A stretch of DNA of 64,000 bases, from positions 496,001-560,000 of the forward strand of contig NZ_VLNY01000002.1 in assembly GCF_008297975.1 (NCBI RefSeq). The letters are read 5' to 3'. The notes below the pieces were generated by a model, which was not told where the DNA came from, did no database searches, and was given only the letters and a program-made list of their open reading frames with translations. The translations under genes and the position numbers were made by a program. Shown piece after piece: positions 18,100 through 28,169 of the stretch (within the stretch, counting starts at the first letter, position 1; each line of letters opens with the position of its first letter). The stretch comes from Antrihabitans cavernicola (GTDB taxonomy: Bacteria > Actinomycetota > Actinomycetes > Mycobacteriales > Mycobacteriaceae).

Positions 18100-19001
18100 C
18101 GGACCATCGATACTGCCGTGTGCACCGCGGCAGCGACGTCGTCGTCTGCCGGATAGAGCAACGTCCGACCGACGATGAGGCCTCGAACCGAAGGCAGTTC
18201 CAGCGCCTTCTCCCAGCTCGCGTACGCCTCGTCCTGATCGGTGGGATCGCCGCCCAACAGCAGTGTCGGAAGCGTCGTCGATTCCATGACACGTTCCATG
18301 TCGTCGACGACGGGCGCTTTGATCCAGGTGTACGCAGAGGTGGAGCCGAGGCCTTGCGCGATGTGGATCGACTTGATGACCGCGTCAGGGGTCAGATCGT
18401 TGCGGACCGCGCCGCCGACTCGAATCGAAAGGAACGGCTCCACCATTGCGATCAGACCGGCGTCGGCAAGTTCGTCGATGGCAACTGCACACGCCGCCAT
18501 CGTGGCAACCGTTCCTGGATCGTCGAGTGCGATGCGGCACAGCATCTTTCCGCCATTCATTCCTGCCTGTGCTGTCGCTGCCGCGGTGGCGCCCGTCATC
18601 GTGTCGTCGAATTCGAAGCGCGAGCCGGCGAGTCCGCCGCGATTCATCGACGAGAACACCACCTTGTCGTCGAGCGCGCCGAGCAGAACCAGGTCGTCGA
18701 GGATGTCAGCGGTGGCGAGGACACCGTCGACGCCGGGATCGGCGAGTGCCGTACGAAGCCGATCGAGGAGATCGGTGCGGCTGCTCATCGCGGTAGCGCG
18801 CTCGCCCACCTTCAAGACGCCGCGAGCCGGATGGTCGGCCGCAACGATCATCAGCCTGCCGTTGCCCCGCGCTATCGGGCGGCGGATGCGAGCCGACCAC
18901 GCGCGCGAAATGGCTTGTGGTTCGGTAGCGCGGAGTTCGGTCACGTCGGCGTAGGTGCGGCACAGCGGTTTTGGGCGCTCAGGCTCTGCATGCTCAGACA
19001 T
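18096..19001 (-). CDS. Aldolase-like TIM-barrel protein of the inositol cluster
   Basis: A 301-residue class I aldolase-type (β/α)8 protein (deoxyribose-phosphate aldolase / LacD-like fold) of the Cgl0159 type found in actinobacterial iol operons. Motifs are LMIVAADHPARGVLKVG, VDGVLATADILDDL, YTWIKAPVVDDMERVM with a candidate Schiff-base lysine, TLLLGGDPTDQ and VRGLIVGRTLLYP. The plausible role is cleavage of 2-deoxy-5-keto-gluconate 6-phosphate (the IolJ step). The ATG at 19001 overlaps the iolC stop by 8 bases. Confidence 0.75.
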   Translation of the reverse strand: MSEHAEPERPKPLCRTYADVTELRATEPQAISRAWSARIRRPIARGNGRLMIVAADHPARGVLKVGERATAMSSRTDLLDRLRTALADPGVDGVLATADILDDLVLLGALDDKVVFSSMNRGGLAGSRFEFDDTMTGATAAATAQAGMNGGKMLCRIALDDPGTVATMAACAVAIDELADAGLIAMVEPFLSIRVGGAVRNDLTPDAVIKSIHIAQGLGSTSAYTWIKAPVVDDMERVMESTTLPTLLLGGDPTDQDEAYASWEKALELPSVRGLIVGRTLLYPADDDVAAAVHTAVSMVR

Positions 19002-19956
19002 CGGCTGTCTTCTCTGCGAGCTGGGCAACCTCGGCAGCGGTGGGCATGGCAGTAGAGCATTCCAGCCTTGACGCGACGATGGCGCCCGCCGCATTGGCAT
19101 AACGCAGAATTTTCTCCAGCGGCCAGTCGGCGAGCAGTCCGTGGCAGAGGCTGCCACCGAAGCCGTCGCCTGCGCCGAGCCCGTTGACCACGTCGATCCG
19201 GTTGGGCAGCACAGTGATCGACGTGTTGCGGGTCTTGCCGAGTACGCCGTCGGGCCCCTGTTTGACGATGGCGAGTTGGACGCCGAGGTCCAGCAACGCG
19301 TCGGCCGCTCGGTGCGGATCCGTTTCACCGACGGCGATTTCGCATTCCTCACGATTGCCGACGGCGACGGTGACGTGCTCCAAGGCACGCTGCATCTGCG
19401 TAGAGGCGTCGGCGGGGGAGGCCCAGAACATCGGTCGATAGTCGAGATCCAGCACCGTGTGCGACGCGCGTCCCCGCGCCGCCCAGGCGGCGAAATGCGC
19501 GCTGCGGCTTGGCTCTTCGGACAACCCGGTGACCGTCGACCAATACAGGCGAGCGTTCCGAACGGCGTCGAAGTCCACGTCCGTCGAACGCACCTGCAAA
19601 TCGGGTGCGCTGGGGCGTCGATAGAAGTACAGGGGAAAGTTGTCCGGCGGAAAGATCTCGCAAAACGTCACCGGCGTCGGGTAATTCGAGTCGGTGCCGA
19701 TATAGCGGTTGTCGACGCCCAGCCTGGCGAGTTCGTTGCGAACGTAGTCACCGAAGGGGTCGCTCCCGACACCGGAGATGAGCGCGCTCCTGCGGCCGAG
19801 CCTGGCCGCGGCGACCGTGACGTTGGCGGCGCTGCCGCCGAGGAACTTGCCGAACGTCTCGACCTCGGCAAGGCCGACCCCGACCCGCAATGGGTAGAGA
19901 TCGACCCCGCAACGTCCGATGGCTAGGACATCGAAATGTGACTCGGCGGCGGGCAC
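18994..19956 (-). CDS. iolC: 5-dehydro-2-deoxygluconokinase IolC
   Basis: A 320-residue PfkB-family kinase that phosphorylates 5-dehydro-2-deoxy-gluconate. The N terminus has DVLAIGRCGVDLYPL and the first PfkB signature GKFLGGSAANVTVAAARLG. The catalytic loop is VNGLGAGDGFGGSLCHG with the base Asp. It is the first gene of the minus-strand iol run (iolC-aldolase-iolB-iolD-iolE-like-iolG). No iolA, iolT or iolR is in the window, so the set is incomplete here. Confidence 0.92.
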   Translation of the reverse strand: MPAAESHFDVLAIGRCGVDLYPLRVGVGLAEVETFGKFLGGSAANVTVAAARLGRRSALISGVGSDPFGDYVRNELARLGVDNRYIGTDSNYPTPVTFCEIFPPDNFPLYFYRRPSAPDLQVRSTDVDFDAVRNARLYWSTVTGLSEEPSRSAHFAAWAARGRASHTVLDLDYRPMFWASPADASTQMQRALEHVTVAVGNREECEIAVGETDPHRAADALLDLGVQLAIVKQGPDGVLGKTRNTSITVLPNRIDVVNGLGAGDGFGGSLCHGLLADWPLEKILRYANAAGAIVASRLECSTAMPTAAEVAQLAEKTADV

Positions 19957-19991
19957 GCCTCCGACTCTATGCGTTCAGAGGCTCCATGCGT

Positions 19992-21482
19992 TCAGGGGCG
20001 AGTGGCGCGTCGACGTTGTCCGTTGCCGGAGCCTGTGCCGTTCGGAGCTGCTGCACGGGGTGCAGAAGTCCGTGGTGCAGACGTGCGGGGTGCGGCGGTT
20101 CGGCCCGACTGGCCGCGGCCGCTGCCCTGCGAGCTTGCGTGACCGGAACCCTGGCCGCGACCGCCCTGACCGGCTCGGCCGCGGCCACCCTGGGCGCCAC
20201 CGCGTCCGCCACCAGCGCGTCCGCCACCATTACGGCCGCCACCGCTACGGCGTTGTCCGCCACCGTGATTGGTGGGTTGCGTCGTGGGACGAGCGGTCGG
20301 AATCACGTGGGGCGCGATCTCGCCGACGAGAGCGTTGACCGGCTCGGAATCCGCCGTGACCTGCTGCGGCGTCACCTTGATGGCTGCCTTGCGCATGAGG
20401 ATCGCGAGATCCTTGCGCTGCTCGGGCAACACGACGGTCACCACGTCACCTGCGCTACCCGCGCGGGCGGTACGACCGGACCGGTGCAGGTAGGCCTTGT
20501 GCTCGGCGGGCGGATCCACGTGGACAACGAGTTCCACGTCATCGACGTGGACGCCACGTGCGGCGACGTCGGTGGCGACGAGGACGCGGGCCTCGCCTGC
20601 CGAGAATGCGGCGAGGTTCCGGTCACGGGCGGCCTGCGACAGATTGCCGTGCAGATCCACCGAGGGGATACCGGCTTCGGTGAGCTGACGGGCCAGCTTG
20701 CGGGCCTGATGCTTGGTCCGCATGAAGAGAATGCGACGGCCGGTGCCGGACGCCAGCTTCTGCACCAGTGCCTTCTTGGCGTCGACGCCGTGCACGTCGA
20801 ACACGTGGTGAGTCATGGCGGCGACGGGGGAGTTGGCGTCGTCGACCGAGTGCAGCACCTCGTTGTGAAGGAAGCGCTTGACCAGCTTGTCGACGCCGTT
20901 GTCCAGCGTTGCGGAGAACAGCAGACGCTGACCGTTCTGCGGAGTGGCGGCGAGCAGCTTGGTGACGACGGGCAGAAAGCCGAGGTCGGCCATGTGATCG
21001 GCCTCGTCGAGGACGGTGATCTCCACGGCGTCGAGGCTGACGAGCTTCTGCTTCATCAGGTCTTCGAGGCGACCGGGGCAGGCGACGACGATGTCGACGC
21101 CGGCCTTGAGGGCCTGCACCTGACGATGCTGCGAGACGCCGCCGAAGATGGTGGTGATGCGCAGGTCGTAGGCGGCGGCCAGCGGCTCCATCGCAGCTGT
21201 GATCTGGGTAGCCAGCTCGCGGGTCGGGGCCAGCACCAGCCCGAGCGGGCGGCCCGGGCGACGCTTACCGCCTGCGAGGTCGCCTGCGAGCCGAGCAACC
21301 ATGGGGATCGAGAAGGCCAGGGTCTTGCCGCTGCCGGTCTTGCCGCGGCCGAGCACGTCGCGGCCTGCGAGCGAATCGGGCAGGGAGTCGACCTGGATGG
21401 GGAACGGCGATGTGATGCCGTTGGCGGTGAGCGCCTTGACGAGGGGGTCGCGCACGCCGAGTTCTGCAAAAGTTTTGGTCAT
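19992..21482 (-). CDS. DEAD-box RNA helicase with Arg/Gly-rich tail
   Basis: A 496-residue helicase. Motifs in order are the Q motif (FPIQVDSLP), Walker A GRGKTGSGKT, Ia PTRELATQI, II DEADHMADLG, III SATLDNG, V VATDVAARGVHVDDV and VI HRSGRTARAG. From about residue 395 the tail is almost pure Gly/Arg/Gln with RGG-like repeats, followed by an Ala/Pro/Thr section, fitting non-specific RNA binding as in cold-shock helicases (RhlE/DeaD type). The ATG at 21482 gives the expected Q-motif distance. A long AT-rich 5' leader precedes it. Confidence 0.92.
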   Translation of the reverse strand: MTKTFAELGVRDPLVKALTANGITSPFPIQVDSLPDSLAGRDVLGRGKTGSGKTLAFSIPMVARLAGDLAGGKRRPGRPLGLVLAPTRELATQITAAMEPLAAAYDLRITTIFGGVSQHRQVQALKAGVDIVVACPGRLEDLMKQKLVSLDAVEITVLDEADHMADLGFLPVVTKLLAATPQNGQRLLFSATLDNGVDKLVKRFLHNEVLHSVDDANSPVAAMTHHVFDVHGVDAKKALVQKLASGTGRRILFMRTKHQARKLARQLTEAGIPSVDLHGNLSQAARDRNLAAFSAGEARVLVATDVAARGVHVDDVELVVHVDPPAEHKAYLHRSGRTARAGSAGDVVTVVLPEQRKDLAILMRKAAIKVTPQQVTADSEPVNALVGEIAPHVIPTARPTTQPTNHGGGQRRSGGGRNGGGRAGGGRGGAQGGRGRAGQGGRGQGSGHASSQGSGRGQSGRTAAPRTSAPRTSAPRAAAPNGTGSGNGQRRRATRP

Positions 21483-21747
21483 CGAGATTCGATTGCCTTT
21501 CAGGCATCGGGTTGCACTGATGCGGCGGTGCAGTTGTGAATGCACGTCGATCAGCACAAGGTGGCGAGATTGCCGGTGGGCAACATCGATCGCCGTAAGA
21601 AGAGCTTGTGCTGGGGTGCACCGATCGCACGTCATCGGGAGTGAACCCGAGTCGGAGGAGGAAGCGTTCCACGACGTCTGGCGCAGGTGTTGCGCGCGCC
21701 AAGTAATTTAAATATTAGCGAACTTTCCGACCTGTGTCTCTAGACGA
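21483..21747. other. Intergenic leader region of the helicase gene
   Basis: These 265 bases have no convincing gene. Near 21703-21717 there is a local AT-rich patch (aatttaaatatta) that reads leftward as -10-like sequence, which would give the helicase a 5' leader of about 220 bases. Long leaders are common for cold-inducible helicases. The transcription start is inferred only. Confidence 0.35.
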
Positions 21748-22374
21748 CTACGTCACACCACCCGCGACGCGGCGCGCGAGGACTTCCCAGTTGTCGGCGA
21801 TGCGATCGATCGGCATGTGCTGGTCGTGGATCTGATGGAGCACGAGACTCGCGTCGAGGGCGGCGAGCAATGCGTCCGCGAGCAGTCGAAGATCGCCGGG
21901 AGTTCCGTTCTGGCGCAACATCATCACGATGTGAGAGACGCTGACCAATCGTGGCGCTGCGGTATAGCGCATGTCGATTCCAGCTTCCGCCGCGCGCAGA
22001 ATTTCACCTTGCAGCTCGATCAGATCCAGGCGGGCGCGACCGAATGCAACCAGCCGGTCGATGGGCTCGGCGCCGGGCCCGAGTGGGGGTGGGCCGAACA
22101 TGAATGCGGACTGCAGCTCTTTCTCGGAGTGATCGAGCAGGGCGTGCATCAAGCCCGCGCGGCTACCGAAGCGGCGAAAAACGGTGCCCTTGCCGACGCC
22201 GGCGCGGGCGGCGACGGCCTCCATGCTGATGCAGTCGACGCTGCGTTCGGCAACCAGGAGAGCGGCGGCGTCGAGCAGCAGGCGGCGGTTGCGGGCAGCG
22301 TCGCCACGCTCGGATGTGTCGGTTCCGAGCAAGTCCGCGTCGCCGCCGGCGATGGGTAGCTCGGTACGGTTCAC
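21748..22374 (-). CDS. TetR-family transcriptional regulator
   Basis: A 208-residue repressor-type protein. The N-terminal HTH is RLLLDAAALLVAERSVDCIS and EAVAARAGVGKGTVFRRFGS, ending in the usual TVFRRFGSRAGL helix. The C-terminal ligand domain has no recognisable signature. The GTG at 22374 is preferred (VNRTELPIAG); an ATG at 22467 would overlap the neighbouring promoter and gene. It is divergent from an NADPH-dependent FMN reductase gene, and an inverted repeat sits between them. Confidence 0.85.
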   Translation of the reverse strand: MNRTELPIAGGDADLLGTDTSERGDAARNRRLLLDAAALLVAERSVDCISMEAVAARAGVGKGTVFRRFGSRAGLMHALLDHSEKELQSAFMFGPPPLGPGAEPIDRLVAFGRARLDLIELQGEILRAAEAGIDMRYTAAPRLVSVSHIVMMLRQNGTPGDLRLLADALLAALDASLVLHQIHDQHMPIDRIADNWEVLARRVAGGVT

Positions 22375-22425
22375 GAAGTCGATGCTACCGTCGGGAATGA
22401 AAGTGGACCTCGGTCCGTTTAAAGC

Positions 22426-22438
22426 TGTGACTCTCACA
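22426..22438. promoter_or_regulatory. Candidate TetR operator
   Basis: TGTGACTCTCACA is a perfect inverted repeat (TGTGA-N3-TCACA) in the 91-base gap between the divergent tetR and FMN-reductase genes, 28 bases before the reductase ATG. Position and symmetry suit a repressor site for both genes. No binding data can be inferred. Confidence 0.5.
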
Positions 22439-22465
22439 AGAGACACCACACATACAGGAGAAATC

Positions 22466-23014
22466 ATGGCTCAGTCCCGAGTACTCGTTCTTGTCGGCAG
22501 CCTGCGCACGGCGTCGGTGAACCGACAGCTCGCCGAAACGGCAGTGCATGTTGCACCGGAAGGTGCCGACGTGGTGGTCTTCGACGGCCTCGGCTCGATC
22601 CCGTTCTACAACGAAGACATCGACACCCCGGACGCACCGATCGATTCCGTCGTCGCGCTGCGCTCGGCTGCTGCAGATGCAGACGCGTTGCTGCTGGTCA
22701 CGCCCGAATACAACGGCACGATCCCGGCTGTGTTGAAGAACGCGATCGACTGGCTCTCGCGGCCGTACGGGCAGGGCGCCATCTCCGGCAAGCCTGTCGC
22801 CGTCATCAGCAGCTCGATCAGCGCCAACGGCGCCAAGTGGGCCCAGGATGACGTTCGCAAGTCCGTCGGCGTCGCGGGCGGCAAGGTGCTCGAGGATGTC
22901 GCGCTGACCGTCGGCGCCACCGGTCAGAAGTTCGGTGAGCTGCACCCACGTGAGAACGCCGAGGTCGCCGGTCAGATCGCCGTGGTGGTGAAGGACTTGG
23001 TCGCCGCAGCCTGA
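22466..23014 (+). CDS. NADPH-dependent FMN reductase family protein
   Basis: A 182-residue flavodoxin-fold reductase. The FMN phosphate loop is VLVGSLRTASVNRQLAE, and the flavin-contact motif is VTPEYNGTIPAVLKNAIDW, both diagnostic for the ChrR/azoreductase-like family. Later PVAVISSSISANGAKWAQDD also matches. It probably reduces quinones, chromate or similar electrophiles with NADPH. The ATG has an AGGAGA ribosome site 5-6 bases upstream. Divergent from the TetR gene, its likely regulator. Confidence 0.88.
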   Translation: MAQSRVLVLVGSLRTASVNRQLAETAVHVAPEGADVVVFDGLGSIPFYNEDIDTPDAPIDSVVALRSAAADADALLLVTPEYNGTIPAVLKNAIDWLSRPYGQGAISGKPVAVISSSISANGAKWAQDDVRKSVGVAGGKVLEDVALTVGATGQKFGELHPRENAEVAGQIAVVVKDLVAAA

Positions 23015-23026
23015 TCTTCGCTATCT

Positions 23027-23070
23027 ACAACTGAGCGCGTCACCTGGTTTCAGGTGGCGCGCTCAGTTGT
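23027..23070 (+). terminator. Strong stem-loop terminator
   Basis: A 20-base arm (23027-23046) pairs with 23051-23070 across a GTTT loop; the arms are perfectly complementary except for one T-G wobble. It begins 12 bases after the FMN reductase stop. There is no long T run, as usual for actinobacterial terminators. Confidence 0.8.
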
Positions 23071-23217
23071 GTGGGTAGGTCCTTAGCCACCAGCCCCATC
23101 CGCCTCACTCCGTTGGGATGGGCCGAGAAATCGATGGTGCGGCAGTGCGCTGCGCTCGCCCCGGTGTCGGTATGACTGCATGCGGCGTACACGGTTAGCT
23201 GGACCGGCGCATATGGC

Positions 23218-23351
23218 ACCGAAATGTGATCCACGACACGCCGAGACACGCCGCTATTTTTCGTCTTTCGGAGTTTGTCACCTGGGAATTTCATCGATGT
23301 GACTCGCAACATGTCGTGTTTGCATTTTCTGTCGGACACTAGGTGTAGTGT
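23218..23351 (+). repeat. Copy B of the inverted promoter repeat (nrdH upstream region)
   Basis: These bases match the reverse complement of 6827-6960 without gaps (~84% by hand count). This copy lies directly upstream of nrdH and is presumably the original, with copy A derived from it or from another strain's nrd locus. Confidence 0.85.
23304..23351 (+). promoter_or_regulatory. nrdH promoter with two NrdR boxes
   Basis: tcgcaacatgtcgtgt (23304-23319) and acactaggtgtagtgt (23336-23351) are NrdR-box-like sites starting 32 bases apart; the second is close to the consensus palindrome. A TTGCAT -35 (23320-23325) and TGTAGT -10 (23344-23349) lie between and over the boxes at 18-base spacing, so bound NrdR would block RNA polymerase. 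nrdH starts 143 bases downstream. Confidence 0.7.
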
Positions 23352-23493
23352 CTTGAGGACTGGAAGACCACAACGGGAAAGAGCCGAAAAGGGCCCCGAA
23401 CCGCAGCTCCGAGGCGGTCGACTCCAGCTACCACTTGTTGAGCACAGCAGCACGAAACCCACTATCTCAATGGCCGCGGAAAGAGGGACTTCA

Positions 23494-23727
23494 ATGACCA
23501 TCACCGTCTACACCAAGCCCGCCTGTGTTCAGTGCAACGCCACCTACCGCGCGCTCGACAAGGCCGGTATCGATTACTCCGTGGTCGACATCTCGCAGGA
23601 TGCGGATGCGCGTGACTATGTGATGGCGCTGGGCTACCTGCAGGCACCGGTCGTCGTAGCCGATGATGCGCACTGGTCAGGCTTCCGCCCCGATCGCATC
23701 AAGTCGCTCACCGCGAACGCTGCCTGA
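23494..23727 (+). CDS. nrdH: Glutaredoxin-like NrdH
   Basis: A 77-residue thioredoxin-like electron donor to class Ib ribonucleotide reductase. The redox motif is CVQC in [18 protein letters not shown], as in other actinobacterial NrdH, and the C-terminal half has [20 protein letters not shown], including the WSGFRPD signature. First gene of nrdHIEF. The ATG at 23494 gives the standard MTITVYTKP start. Confidence 0.96.
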   Translation: MTITVYTKPACVQCNATYRALDKAGIDYSVVDISQDADARDYVMALGYLQAPVVVADDAHWSGFRPDRIKSLTANAA

Positions 23728-23774
23728 TCCACATCGGATCGTCGGACTCGGACGAAAGTGATGGCGAACACACC

Positions 23775-24218
23775 ATGGCATCACTCGTCTACTTCTCGAG
23801 CGCATCGGAGAACACCCACCGATTCGTCCAGAAGCTCGATATTCCGGCAGCTCGAATTCCATTGCACGACCGCGAAGGCAACTTTCGCGTAGACGAGCCG
23901 TACGTATTGATCGTTCCCACGTACGGCGGGGGTAATCACTACACCGGCGCCGACAAGGGATTCGTTCCCAAGCAGGTCGTCAGGTTCTTGAACAACTCGC
24001 ACAATCGATCATTGCTCAGGGCGGTCATCGCGGCCGGCAACACGAACTTCGGCGACACTTATTGCTTTGCCGGAGACGTGATCTCGAAGAAGTGTCAGGT
24101 CCCGTACCTGTATCGCTTCGAACTCATGGGGACTACCGAGGACGTCGAGCGCGTCCGAGAGGGATTGGGATCGTTTTGGTACCGACAGTTACAGATGCAG
24201 GACCGGTTGAGCGTGTAG
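23775..24218 (+). CDS. nrdI: Flavodoxin-like protein NrdI
   Basis: A 147-residue FMN protein that helps build the dimanganese-tyrosyl radical cofactor of NrdF. The start [18 protein letters not shown] and the middle [19 protein letters not shown] and [14 protein letters not shown] are diagnostic. It lies 47 bases after nrdH, and its 3' end overlaps the likely nrdE start. Confidence 0.96.
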   Translation: MASLVYFSSASENTHRFVQKLDIPAARIPLHDREGNFRVDEPYVLIVPTYGGGNHYTGADKGFVPKQVVRFLNNSHNRSLLRAVIAAGNTNFGDTYCFAGDVISKKCQVPYLYRFELMGTTEDVERVREGLGSFWYRQLQMQDRLSV

Positions 24219-26356
24219 ACGCTTCGGGTCGGGTCGAGTCCACCGAAGGACTCGACTACCACGCGCTCAATGCGATGCTCAATCTCTACGGCCCCAATGG
24301 CGAGATCCAGTTCGAGAAGGACCGCGAAGCCGCGAATCAGTACTTCCTGCAGCACGTCAACCAGAACACCGTCTTCTTCCATGATCTGGACGAGAAGCTC
24401 GACTACCTGATCAAGGAGAACTACTACGAGCGCGAGGTGCTCGACCAGTACTCGCGCAATTTCGTCAAAACCCTTATCGCGCATGCGTACTCGAAGAAGT
24501 TTCGGTTCCCCACCTTCCTCGGCGCGTTCAAGTACTACACGTCGTACACGCTCAAGACGTTCGACGGCAAGCGCTACCTGGAGCGTTTCGAGGATCGCGT
24601 CTGCATGGTCGCGCTGACGTTGGCGTCGGGCGACGAGATTCTCGCGACGCATCTGGTCGACGAGATCATCGCCGGACGTTTCCAGCCTGCCACGCCCACG
24701 TTCCTCAACTCGGGCAAGAAGCAACGCGGCGAGCCGGTGTCCTGCTTCTTGCTTCGCATCGAAGACAACATGGAGTCGATCGGCCGGTCGATCAACTCGG
24801 CGCTGCAGCTGTCCAAGCGCGGCGGTGGAGTTGCTTTGCTGCTCAGCAACATTCGTGAGAACGGTGCGCCGATCAAGCGGATCGAGAACCAGAGCTCGGG
24901 CGTCATTCCGATCATGAAGCTGCTGGAGGATTCGTTCTCCTACGCCAACCAGCTCGGTGCCCGACAGGGTGCAGGCGCGGTGTACTTGCACGCGCATCAC
25001 CCCGACATCTACCGCTTCCTCGACACCAAGCGCGAGAACGCGGACGAGAAGATTCGCATCAAGACCCTCTCGCTGGGTGTCGTCATCCCGGACATCACGT
25101 TCGAGCTGGCGAAGAAGAACGAGGACATGTATCTGTTCTCGCCGTACGACGTCGAACGCATCTACGGCGTGCCGTTCGCCGACATCAACGTCACCGAGAA
25201 GTACTACGAGATGCGCGACGACAAGCGCATCCGGAAGACGAAGATCAAGGCGCGCGAGTTCTTCCAGACCATCGCGGAGCTGCAGTTCGAGTCCGGTTAC
25301 CCGTACATCATGTACGAGGACACGGTGAATCGCGCCAACCCGATCGCGGGCAAGATCACGCACTCGAACCTGTGCTCGGAAATCCTGCAGGTGTCGACGC
25401 CGTCGAAGTTCAACGACGACCTCACCTACAGCCATGTGGGCAAAGACATTTCGTGCAACCTGGGTTCGTTGAACATTGCGAAAACGATGGATTCGCCGGA
25501 CTTCGCGAAGACGATCGAGACGTCGATTCGCGCGCTGACGGCAGTGTCGGATCAGACGCACATCTTCTCGGTACCGTCGATCGAGCAGGGCAACAACGAT
25601 TCTCACGCGATCGGGCTCGGGCAGATGAACCTGCACGGGTACCTGGCGCGCGAGCGGATCCTCTACGGCTCGGACGAGGGCATCGACTTCACGAACATCT
25701 ACTTCTACACAGTGGTGTTCCATGCGGTGCGGGCATCGAACGAGATCGCCAAAGAGCGCGGCACCTACTTCAAGGGCTTCCCGGACTCGAAGTATGCGTC
25801 GGGGGAGTACTTCGACAAGTACACCGAGCAGGCGTGGGAGCCGAAGACGGAGCGGGTGCGTCAGCTCTTCGCCGAGGCCGACCTGCACATCCCGACGCAG
25901 GCAGATTGGTTGGCGCTCAAGGAGTCTGTGCAGCAGCACGGCATCTACAACCAGAACCTGCAGGCCGTTCCACCGACCGGCTCGATCTCCTACATCAACA
26001 ACTCCACCAGCTCGATTCACCCGGTGGCGTCGAAGATCGAGATCCGCAAGGAAGGCAAGATCGGCCGCGTCTACTACCCGGCGCCCTACCTGACCAACGA
26101 CAACCTGGACTACTACCAGGATGCCTACGAAATCGGGTACGAGAAGATCATCGACACTTACGCCGCCGCCACTCAGCATGTGGATCAGGGTCTGTCGCTG
26201 ACGTTGTTCTTCAAGGACACGGCGACGACGCGCGATATCAACAAGGCGCAGATCTACGCATGGCGCAAGGGCATCAAGACCTTGTACTACATCCGCCTAC
26301 GTCAGATGGCACTCGAGGGCACTGAGGTGGAAGGTTGCGTCAGCTGCATGCTGTAA
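24176..26356 (+). CDS. nrdE: Class Ib ribonucleotide reductase α subunit NrdE
   Basis: About 726 residues if it starts at TTG 24176; it reduces ribonucleoside diphosphates. The conserved N terminus [20 protein letters not shown] begins about 24 codons in. Catalytic and structural motifs are [20 protein letters not shown] (first redox Cys), HSNLCSEI and ISCNLGSLN with the thiyl and second redox cysteines, [19 protein letters not shown], and the C-terminal shuttle CVSCML. No ATG or GTG fits the N terminus; TTG follows a GAGAGGG sequence and overlaps nrdI by 43 bases, so the exact start is uncertain. Confidence 0.93.
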   Translation: MVPTVTDAGPVERVDASGRVESTEGLDYHALNAMLNLYGPNGEIQFEKDREAANQYFLQHVNQNTVFFHDLDEKLDYLIKENYYEREVLDQYSRNFVKTLIAHAYSKKFRFPTFLGAFKYYTSYTLKTFDGKRYLERFEDRVCMVALTLASGDEILATHLVDEIIAGRFQPATPTFLNSGKKQRGEPVSCFLLRIEDNMESIGRSINSALQLSKRGGGVALLLSNIRENGAPIKRIENQSSGVIPIMKLLEDSFSYANQLGARQGAGAVYLHAHHPDIYRFLDTKRENADEKIRIKTLSLGVVIPDITFELAKKNEDMYLFSPYDVERIYGVPFADINVTEKYYEMRDDKRIRKTKIKAREFFQTIAELQFESGYPYIMYEDTVNRANPIAGKITHSNLCSEILQVSTPSKFNDDLTYSHVGKDISCNLGSLNIAKTMDSPDFAKTIETSIRALTAVSDQTHIFSVPSIEQGNNDSHAIGLGQMNLHGYLARERILYGSDEGIDFTNIYFYTVVFHAVRASNEIAKERGTYFKGFPDSKYASGEYFDKYTEQAWEPKTERVRQLFAEADLHIPTQADWLALKESVQQHGIYNQNLQAVPPTGSISYINNSTSSIHPVASKIEIRKEGKIGRVYYPAPYLTNDNLDYYQDAYEIGYEKIIDTYAAATQHVDQGLSLTLFFKDTATTRDINKAQIYAWRKGIKTLYYIRLRQMALEGTEVEGCVSCML

Positions 26357-26381
26357 GGCTTGCTAACGATCTTGTGGATGA

Positions 26382-27368
<987 letters not shown>

Positions 27369-27721
27369 ATCTCGGGGCGCATAGGCGTCCTCGAAGGGGG
27401 TTTAACCGTTTCGTTTCTCGTCGGGGTCGGGTTACGGTGGGTCATCGGCAGGCCCGTGAACAGGTGAAATGTCGGTCAGCGCCGCTCACTCGAAGCCCGG
27501 TCTGCTCGCTACTCCGGGGTTCCTGTGGCACTTTTGTGGCTCTTTCAGCGCTTTAACCGGGGTCACGATCAACGTCTGCGTATCCGTATCGGGCTCGGAA
27601 TGCCCGATGCGATCCGGTGCTCGCCAACCACGACATGGATTCAGGCAGCCCGTTCGTCAGTGGTGCTGGTCGGATGTCATGTGAAGTCGGACAACCGGCG
27701 CCGTGACGGCGCCCGCGACAT
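27369..27721. other. Intergenic region after nrdF
   Basis: About 350 bases. I see no convincing gene or terminator hairpin. It marks the boundary between the housekeeping nrd operon and the mobile/accessory region; the only coding-like sequence begins with the AAA-ATPase remnant to its right. Confidence 0.4.
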
Positions 27722-28000
27722 GGGGTGCTCGCCGCGCTGGATCAATGCATCGCGGTCCGCGACACGATCGCCGGGATGAGCGCAGGCGGCACCGTCGACT
27801 ACATCCGCCACCGCTGCAAGGTCGCCGGAAACTCCGCAACGCTCTTCTCCGACGACGCGATCGCCGAATCCACAAGGCCGCCCGCAGCCACCCAAGCGCG
27901 GTCAACAACCTCGCGTTGCATTCGCTCGCGCCGCGTTTGCCGCCGATCACACCAACGTCCGAGGAGAGGGCGGCACGCATCGCGATATTCGATATCGCTA
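27722..28000 (+). pseudogene. Transposon AAA-ATPase (ExeA/TniB-like) C-terminal remnant
   Basis: The first frame reads AALDQCIAVRDTIAG and KVAGNSATLFSDDAIAE. After a shift near 27870 the next frame reads IHKAARSHPSAVNNLALHSL, and a further shift gives AAFAADHTNV and ERAARIAI. This follows the C-terminal part of ExeA/TniB-type ATPases that accompany DDE transposases (…IALRY…, FSDDA…IH…SRGxPRxINNLAxQSL…AA). At least two frameshifts and no N-terminal Walker region are seen, so it is a dead fragment of a transposon. Confidence 0.55.
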
Positions 28001-28040
28001 CGGGCTGTATCGGATTCGTGCCAGTCCGCGTACCGCTACA

Positions 28041-28169
28041 TCACGCCAATAGGCATCCCGTCGTCACGCCCACCACCGCGCCACTCACGAACATGAGCGA
28101 GCGCTTCACAGCACGATCGTCGTCACGCTCAGTGACGCCATCATCGTCAGCGTGGTCGACGGTCAACAT
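28041..28169 (-). CDS. Possible small single-pass membrane protein
   Basis: A 42-codon frame starting MLTVDHADDDGVTERDDD and ending VSGAVVGVTTGCLLA, an acidic N terminus followed by one hydrophobic segment. It lies downstream of the MAB_1171c-like gene on the same strand. The ribosome site is weak, and the frame could be fortuitous. Confidence 0.25.
   Translation of the reverse strand: MLTVDHADDDGVTERDDDRAVKRSLMFVSGAVVGVTTGCLLA

Noticed and set aside
23040-23504. A 154-codon minus-strand frame upstream of nrdH
   Set aside because: It spans the terminator, promoter repeat and NrdR boxes, with no family resemblance.
24095-26179. A 694-codon minus-strand frame across nrdE
   Set aside because: Antisense shadow of a highly conserved gene in GC-rich DNA; Arg/Leu/Val-rich without family motifs.
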